Source: Bacteroidia bacterium Ga0077558
GTDB lineage: Bacteria; Bacteroidota; Bacteroidia; Chitinophagales; Chitinophagaceae
Assembly (NCBI GenBank): GCA_001464625.1
Contig: LNFJ01000004.1
Coordinates: forward strand, 1-64,000
Length of the DNA: 64,000 nucleotides
Direction: 5' to 3'
Each line of letters starts with the position of its first letter. Position 1 is the stretch's first letter. Shown one piece after another: positions 58,261 through 64,000 of this stretch. Below the pieces are notes generated by a model, which saw only the letters and a list, made by a program, of their open reading frames with translations, ran no database searches and had not been told where the DNA came from. A program made the translations under genes and the position numbers.

Positions 58261-59154
58261 ATGAAACAACAAATAAGCAGACGCATTGCGTCAATGATGC
58301 TCAGTGCATCCATATTACTGTGCTTGCTTTGTAGTAATAGCTATGCTCAGGAAAATAATTTCAAACAAGTTCAGCCCACAAATAATGGCTATGCACCGGT
58401 TAATGGGCTAAAGATTTACTATGAAATATATGGTGAAGGGAAACCCGTTGTACTACTACATGGTGCTTACTTAAGCAGTGATATGAACTGGGGACAATTG
58501 ATTCCCGAGCTGTCAAAAACAAGAAAAGTAATTACCCTGGAACTACAAGGACATGGAAGAACCGCAGATATCACAAGAGCCATCTCATATCCGGCAATGG
58601 CAAATGACGTTGCAGGCGTACTTAAGTACTTAAAAATTGACAGCGCCGATTTTATTGGTTACAGTTTTGGTGGTACAATTGCTTTTCAGCTTGCAATTTC
58701 GAACCCCCGGCTTGTGAGTAAACTTATTATTATATCGGCTTCTCATAAGTACGAAGCACTGCTACCTGAAGGAAGAGAAATGCTGAAAGGATTCCAAAAT
58801 ACATTCTTTGATGGTTCGCCACTTATGACGGAGTATAAACGATTGGCACCTGACACAGCACACTGGCATGCTTTTGTTGATAAGATGATACGATTTGATA
58901 ATACAGCTTTTAATTTGGGTGATGGAAATATTAAAACAATTAAAGCACCCGTATTACTTGTTATGGGAGATAATGATGGTTTTGACCTTACACAAACTAT
59001 AGCTACTTACAGGCTTTTAGGTGGGGGTGTTTTTGGCGATGTCTCCGGCTTGCCAAAATCCCAGTTGGCAATACTTCCCGGAAAAACACATGTATCTCTA
59101 ATAATGGACACTGAAAAAATTACAAGCACTATAAGGCCATTTCTTAACGAATAA
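58261..59154 (+). CDS. Secreted alpha/beta hydrolase
   Basis: VVLLHGAYLSSDMNWG, FIGYSFGGTIA nucleophile elbow, GKTHVSL. Confidence 0.9.
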   Translation: MKQQISRRIASMMLSASILLCLLCSNSYAQENNFKQVQPTNNGYAPVNGLKIYYEIYGEGKPVVLLHGAYLSSDMNWGQLIPELSKTRKVITLELQGHGRTADITRAISYPAMANDVAGVLKYLKIDSADFIGYSFGGTIAFQLAISNPRLVSKLIIISASHKYEALLPEGREMLKGFQNTFFDGSPLMTEYKRLAPDTAHWHAFVDKMIRFDNTAFNLGDGNIKTIKAPVLLVMGDNDGFDLTQTIATYRLLGGGVFGDVSGLPKSQLAILPGKTHVSLIMDTEKITSTIRPFLNE

Positions 59155-59409
59155 ACCTTAGGTTCGATTTAATTGGCGCAACTTATTCCCAAATCGCCAC
59201 AGATGGATTTCAGCCGGGGCTTGGTTTCATGCTCTTACTTTTTATATTGTTGATTTTGTCATATTGGCTTTATCATAAAAAAACAACGGCAAAATTTGCT
59301 GCTTTTGCCCCAAGTGTGTAAAAGCAGCAATTTGCTGTGATTTTAAAAATGGCAAAATAGGGAAATACTGTAAAGTCAATATTGTTTTCTAACCAGTAAA
59401 TTTTTAAAA

Positions 59410-59769
59410 ATGAAAGTTCAGCCCCCTAAAACTATTAATGAATATTTGATGCAGTTCCCTGCAGACATTCAAAAGAAACTGGAGCAAATTAGAAAAGCAA
59501 TTAAAAAAACAGCTCCCGGAGCAGAAGAAGCCATAAAGTATTCAATGCCCGCCTTTGTTTACAATGGCAGTAATCTGGTTTATTTTGCAGCTTATAAAAA
59601 ACATATTGGTTTTTACCCGGTTCCGGTTGGGGACGCCTTGTATCTGAGTGAAATCAAACCGTACCATAAAACAAAAGGAGCATTACAGTTTCCAGTAGAT
59701 ACACCTGTTCCAATTGCTTTGGTTGTTAAGATAGTTAGGCTACGCATGAAGGAAATTCAAAATTCTTAG
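59410..59769 (+). CDS. DUF1801-family protein
   Basis: TINEYLMQFPADIQKKLEQIRKAIKKTAPGAEEAIKYSMPAFVYNG. Confidence 0.88.
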   Translation: MKVQPPKTINEYLMQFPADIQKKLEQIRKAIKKTAPGAEEAIKYSMPAFVYNGSNLVYFAAYKKHIGFYPVPVGDALYLSEIKPYHKTKGALQFPVDTPVPIALVVKIVRLRMKEIQNS

Positions 59770-59852
59770 AATCTTAATTGTCGGTGATTCTCCAAAAAAC
59801 ACACTTCTTAATTCTTTTCCTACGTTTTCTATTTTTTGTGACAGTATTTAAC

Positions 59853-60719
59853 CTATTTTTTGACCGGATACAGAAGTCGCAGCGCATTAAATACTGCTTG
59901 ATGAGTTATTGTGGCATGGTCCTCACCAGGTAAGTAATCAAATACTACGCTTACCATTTTACTTTTTGTACTTTTTATCTTATCTGCAAGGAGATTAGCA
60001 TCAACTTCCATAACATGAGGAGTATTGCCCGGTGCCAATCCTTCTTTGCCAACACCAATATAAATGTCTGTCTTTACCTGAAACGATTCTTTCAGTATTT
60101 CAGGTTGGTTGTTTAATAAAGACCCATTATCCCACCAAATACTTGGGCTTATTATGATGTACTTATTAAACAGCAATGGCTTTTTGAAAAGAATTTCAGT
60201 AGCCAACAATCCACCTAATGATTGCCCAATGATGGTTCTTTCGGAATTTGTTTTGAATTTTCTTTGAATATGCGGTTGTAATTCCTTTTCAATGAAATTG
60301 ATGAATTGTTCTGATTTGCCGGTTGTAGGGTATCGCTTCTTATCATCTGCAACACTGGTAGGGTAAGTAAAGTCTCTTTTTCTATCAACGTTAGCTATAC
60401 CAACAATAATTGATTTAGGTACCCTATCAATCCATGAAAAATTATTAAATTGATATAAGCCTGTAACATGAATAAAATCTTCATCAGCCGAACCATCGAG
60501 CAAATACACTACCGGATATTTTACTGTATCATTCCTATTATACCCTTCAGGAAGGTAGATATTTAATATCCGTTTTTCAGAAAGTTCTGTTGATTTAATT
60601 TCATCAATTACTCCCAATACAAACGGCCGGGTGCTATCCGCCACTATTTTATTATTGCGAGCCTGTGAAAAAGTTTCAGTGGCAAAGAAAAATAATACTA
60701 AAATTGACAAAATTCTCAT
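59853..60719 (-). CDS. Secreted esterase (alpha/beta hydrolase, Fes/EstD-like)
   Basis: LNIYLPEGYNRNDTVKYPVVYLLDGSADEDF, GQSLGGLLA; start trimmed to MRILSIL. Confidence 0.85.
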   Translation of the reverse strand: MRILSILVLFFFATETFSQARNNKIVADSTRPFVLGVIDEIKSTELSEKRILNIYLPEGYNRNDTVKYPVVYLLDGSADEDFIHVTGLYQFNNFSWIDRVPKSIIVGIANVDRKRDFTYPTSVADDKKRYPTTGKSEQFINFIEKELQPHIQRKFKTNSERTIIGQSLGGLLATEILFKKPLLFNKYIIISPSIWWDNGSLLNNQPEILKESFQVKTDIYIGVGKEGLAPGNTPHVMEVDANLLADKIKSTKSKMVSVVFDYLPGEDHATITHQAVFNALRLLYPVKK

Positions 60720-60741
60720 GATTGTTTTATTTAAAATTATA

Positions 60742-61482
60742 TTACTTACCAAGCTTGTTAATAAGCCAGGTACAAATTTCTTCAACCAACCAGGGTCTTA
60801 CTTTGCTAAAACCATGGTCGCTTTCTTCTTTTACTATCCACTGGATAGTTGGAAAAATTTTCATTGCATTACTGTAATGAGAAGGGGGAAAAATTTCGTC
60901 TTCACCTGCAGTAATCAGTAGAAGTGGTTTAGGCAAAAACTTCTCAATATAACGTTCCAGTAAATGCATCTCACTCCATTGCCGCATTAATTGTTTCCCT
61001 GTAATTCCATTTAACATACCTGCAAATGATTCGGCCATCGTATCAGTAAACTGAAAGGCAGAGGGCTCAATTAATGGGCTTATACCAACTATGGCCTGAA
61101 TACTTTGCTTGTTTGCAGCGCTTAATAATGCAGGATAAGAACCAGTGCTGCCAGCAATCAAAGCGATTCTGCTTTCATCAACCATTTCTTGTTTCCGTAC
61201 CCATTCAATTGCGGCATCAGTATCCTCGCTTAACCCGTCAATTGAAAAACTCCCAGCTGAGCCCCAACTACCACGAAAATGAAAATATAGGCAGTTCCAT
61301 CCTACATCCCTAAGCCGGTATGCAACATCCAGGTGTTTCTCCACACCGGGTAAACCATGTAATAAAATAGCTGTTGGCCTTGGCGTATTTCCGTCTGCTT
61401 TGTAAAAGCCACCGATAATTCTTTTACCGTTTGAGGTAAAAGATACTCCTTCCAAACCGGCCATATATTTATTTGATTGCAT
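60742..61482 (-). CDS. Alpha/beta hydrolase
   Basis: PTAILLHGLPGVEKHLD, AGSTGSYPALLSA, EESDHGFSK; start trimmed to MQSNKYM. Confidence 0.85.
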   Translation of the reverse strand: MQSNKYMAGLEGVSFTSNGKRIIGGFYKADGNTPRPTAILLHGLPGVEKHLDVAYRLRDVGWNCLYFHFRGSWGSAGSFSIDGLSEDTDAAIEWVRKQEMVDESRIALIAGSTGSYPALLSAANKQSIQAIVGISPLIEPSAFQFTDTMAESFAGMLNGITGKQLMRQWSEMHLLERYIEKFLPKPLLLITAGEDEIFPPSHYSNAMKIFPTIQWIVKEESDHGFSKVRPWLVEEICTWLINKLGK

Positions 61483-62296
61483 ATGCAGTAATTGTCTTTT
61501 TGAATAATGACGGCACAAAAACAATTTTTGTTTTTGGATTGTAGCCAATGTCTGCAGTGTAATACTCTTCTTTCCTTGTATCCAGTAATATTTGTTTAGA
61601 ACCTGACCCTGTAACATAATAAATCACACCTGTCCAACAGCTAACAATAAATTCTCTTTTTCTTACCGGTTCAATTCCGTCAGTGTTATCATCCATTCCT
61701 TCACAAATAATTCGTTTGCTTTTCTGTTTATCAATTTCATAAAGAGACCCATTGTCCAGCATGTATAAAAAATTACCGATTACTTTAAGGCCATTAGGTT
61801 TTATGAGTTGAGTTAAATACACCGTAGCTGTATTTTTTCCCACTCTGAATATTTTCTTAGCTCTTGGGTCAGAAACATAGACTATTCCCTTTTTATCAAC
61901 GGCCACATCATTCAGCACAACTGCGCTGTCAATCGCTATTTTCTTAACCACTACACCTTGTTTTATATCTATTACGACAAGTTCAGTAAGGTCAGCAACA
62001 TACAGGATATTCTTATACCTAGCCATACCTTTTGGAGCATTTAGTCCAGATATCCAATTCAAATCAATTATTTTTCCCTCACTATTTAACTTTGCTATCC
62101 CGCCTTTGCCGTCCCGTTCCGCAGGCGAACCATCAATCAAGGAAACAAATAAACTGTTATCATCAGCATTATAAAGAACCGATTCCGGAACAGGCAATAT
62201 TGTATCGGTAACCCAAACTTTTTGCAATGAATGTTGCGCTGCTATAGTAGAATGCAGGAGCACTGAAAATGATAAAAAGACCATAAAATTTTTCAT
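61469..62296 (-). CDS. Secreted SMP-30/gluconolactonase-like beta-propeller protein
   Basis: VPESVLYNADDNSLFVSLIDGSPAERDGKGGIAKLNSEGKI...; start trimmed to MKNFMVF. Confidence 0.78.
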   Translation of the reverse strand: MKNFMVFLSFSVLLHSTIAAQHSLQKVWVTDTILPVPESVLYNADDNSLFVSLIDGSPAERDGKGGIAKLNSEGKIIDLNWISGLNAPKGMARYKNILYVADLTELVVIDIKQGVVVKKIAIDSAVVLNDVAVDKKGIVYVSDPRAKKIFRVGKNTATVYLTQLIKPNGLKVIGNFLYMLDNGSLYEIDKQKSKRIICEGMDDNTDGIEPVRKREFIVSCWTGVIYYVTGSGSKQILLDTRKEEYYTADIGYNPKTKIVFVPSLFKKTITAYAIK

Positions 62297-62304
62297 GCTG
62301 TGAA

Positions 62305-63162
62305 TTATTTTATAATAGGTTTCTTGTGTCCAATAGTAAGCTGACCATGTATAGCGCAATGATAAAATGGGCTATACAATATATATTCAGGGTCTTTTAA
62401 GTTGGTGATTTTATGAAACTCGTCAATAAGAGTTTGCGAAATATGAAAATCCGCTAACCTAAATTCTATAGCCTTTCCATAAATCTGTGTAAGGTGATAA
62501 TGGAGATAATTCTTGGTTTTATTCTGCAAAGGGGATTGATAATATGTACTTACATACTTGTTTTCACAAGAAATAAAACCACATTCATTTAGCCATCTGA
62601 AAGCATTTTCAGGATGTACTTCAGGTTTCCAGGGGAATTCACTTGACTTTCTTTTTTCATTTGCAATGGATATGTAGTGTTCAATTGTAGTGTATCCGGG
62701 TAATAATTCTAACCTTAACCAATTACCATAGAAAATTCCAATTCTACCGCCAGGTTTTAGGATTTTATAAAGTGCTTTTAATGTGGGATAGATTTGTTCC
62801 CCAAAATCGTCCGGAAATAGCACATCTGAAAGCCATATAATGTCGAAATAATCATTCTCAAAAGGAAGGTCTTCAAAAAGATTAACATTCTTTAGCGAAA
62901 CAATTTTCTCAAAATTATTAGTCTTTACAATCTGATGGGCTGCTTCCAGATGAATGTCGGATGCATCAATACCATAAATGATGCCTGTAGAGTTTAATTT
63001 TTCAGCGAAATAGCTAAACATTGCGCCAGGGCCACACCCGGCGTCAAGTATTTTAAAACCTCCTTGTATATCTAACAGGTCAACAGCCTGCTGCAAAGAA
63101 GGTCTTAAAAATTCTTTGTAAGCTAACTCAGATTGGGAATAATCATGCGTAGTGTAGTTCAT
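62305..63162 (-). CDS. Class I SAM-dependent methyltransferase
   Basis: GGFKILDAGCGPGAMFSYFAEKL, FDIIWLSDVLF, KPGGRIGIFYG. Confidence 0.88.
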   Translation of the reverse strand: MNYTTHDYSQSELAYKEFLRPSLQQAVDLLDIQGGFKILDAGCGPGAMFSYFAEKLNSTGIIYGIDASDIHLEAAHQIVKTNNFEKIVSLKNVNLFEDLPFENDYFDIIWLSDVLFPDDFGEQIYPTLKALYKILKPGGRIGIFYGNWLRLELLPGYTTIEHYISIANEKRKSSEFPWKPEVHPENAFRWLNECGFISCENKYVSTYYQSPLQNKTKNYLHYHLTQIYGKAIEFRLADFHISQTLIDEFHKITNLKDPEYILYSPFYHCAIHGQLTIGHKKPIIK

Positions 63163-63171
63163 TAGCCTAAT

Positions 63172-63747
63172 TTAAGGTTGAAGCAGTTTATGCTCCCAGT
63201 TTCCGTTTGCTCTTATCCATAATTGTCTCTGATGAAATCTGCTAGCTTTAAATTCTAAGAGTTCAATTCGCTGCGGAATAATTTTGTATCCGCCCCAATC
63301 GTCAGGGCAAGGAATGTCATTGCCTGCATACATAATTTCAGTTTGAATATAAGATGCACTTAACGCATCATAATTAATACATTCGTTGCCTTGCCTGCTT
63401 ATATGTGATACAATTTTCGATTCCCTGTTTCGGTCGCTAAAATAATTTTCCGCTTCTGCCCTCGAAATTTTAATTGCGTTACCCTGAACTCTGGCCTGCC
63501 GTTCTGTAAATGGCCACCAAAATGCTAATGCAACTTTATCATTGGCAGAAATTTCAGTAGCTTTTCTCGACGAATAAGAACCAGTAACAATAAATGATTC
63601 GTCTTTAACTTCTTTCAATGAAAGAAACCTGCTGTTGGGAAAACCATCAATCCCAATTGTGGACAGACAACAGGCGGCAGGTAACCTTGTTTTTGTGATT
63701 TGCACTTCTTTAAAATACCAAGCCGAAAATTGTTTAATCGGGTTCAT
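63172..63747 (-). CDS. Pyridoxamine 5'-phosphate oxidase family protein
   Basis: FPNSRFLSLKEV, FWWPFTERQARVQGNAIKIS, C-terminal FHQRQLWIRANGNWEHKLLQP. Confidence 0.85.
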   Translation of the reverse strand: MNPIKQFSAWYFKEVQITKTRLPAACCLSTIGIDGFPNSRFLSLKEVKDESFIVTGSYSSRKATEISANDKVALAFWWPFTERQARVQGNAIKISRAEAENYFSDRNRESKIVSHISRQGNECINYDALSASYIQTEIMYAGNDIPCPDDWGGYKIIPQRIELLEFKASRFHQRQLWIRANGNWEHKLLQP

Positions 63748-63758
63748 TTTGCTACAAT

Positions 63759-64000
63759 TTAAAAAACTTCAGGTTCCCTGTTTATAATAAATGCCCTTTC
63801 ATGTTTTTCAAACCCAACTTTGGGGTAATATTCCAGCGCATCAGGAACGGATAAAAGTAAAACCATTGAATTGACCCCGACTTTCTCTTTTGTTAAGCGT
63901 ATCAGTTCTTTACCAATTCCAGCTTTTTTATATCCGCTTCTTACTGCCAGGTCAGCAAGATAGCAAGACCAACAAAAATCTGTAAGCGACCGGGATACGC
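63759..64000 (-). CDS. GNAT-family acetyltransferase (partial, runs off window)
   Basis: Translation ...LADLAVRSGYKKAGIGKELIRLTKEKVGVNSMVLLLSVPDALEYYPKVGFEKHERAFIINREPEVF*; not in supplied ORF track. Confidence 0.8.
   Translation of the reverse strand, partial: VSRSLTDFCWSCYLADLAVRSGYKKAGIGKELIRLTKEKVGVNSMVLLLSVPDALEYYPKVGFEKHERAFIINREPEVF

Noticed and set aside
62107-62130. GCCGTCCCGTTCCGCAGG resembling the tRNA-Asp 3' end as a possible attR
   Set aside because: Match is partial and lies inside the coding sequence of the SMP-30-like gene; likely coincidental.
1-64000. CRISPR arrays, rRNA genes, IS transposases
   Set aside because: No regularly spaced direct repeats, rRNA sequence or transposase-like ORF was seen.

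Overview
Bacteroidota sequence (Chitinophagaceae-like by gene content; lineage is inferred). Three zones are visible. (1) 1-4.7 kb: chromosomal genes rnz, an esterase, a DUF4252-like gene, dapA and accA. (2) A tRNA-Asp(GTC) at 4817-4890, followed to about 38 kb by the transfer region of a Bacteroides-type conjugative element (Xis-like HTH, TraN, TraM, TraL-like, TraK, TraJ, three TraI-like paralogs, TraG, TraF, TraE, RteC-like, a giant N6-methylase/helicase and an MT-A70 methylase). All tra genes are on the minus strand, and plus-strand cargo blocks interrupt them. (3) 38-64 kb: a LuxR regulator, two SusC/SusD pairs, a LytTR two-component system, an ArsR/SRPBCC module, hydrolases and other accessory genes. 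No integrase, relaxase or second att site was recognised, so the right border is unresolved. The strongest unexplained signal is a promoter-like element found upstream of four separate minus-strand ICE transcription units: CTACCtnnCTTACC - exactly 17 nt - GGaAAAnTAnTTG. Other notable observations are a shared basic C-terminal tail on two or three ICE proteins (possible T4SS substrate signal), two paralogous ArsR-SRPBCC modules with tandem dyads bracketing a TATATTTG -7 box, covarying inverted repeats in the leaders of both susC genes, an orphan PD-(D/E)XK-like protein inside the tra region, a decayed arginase-family gene, and a short intergenic repeat shared by chromosome and ICE. Everything was read by eye; no searches were run.
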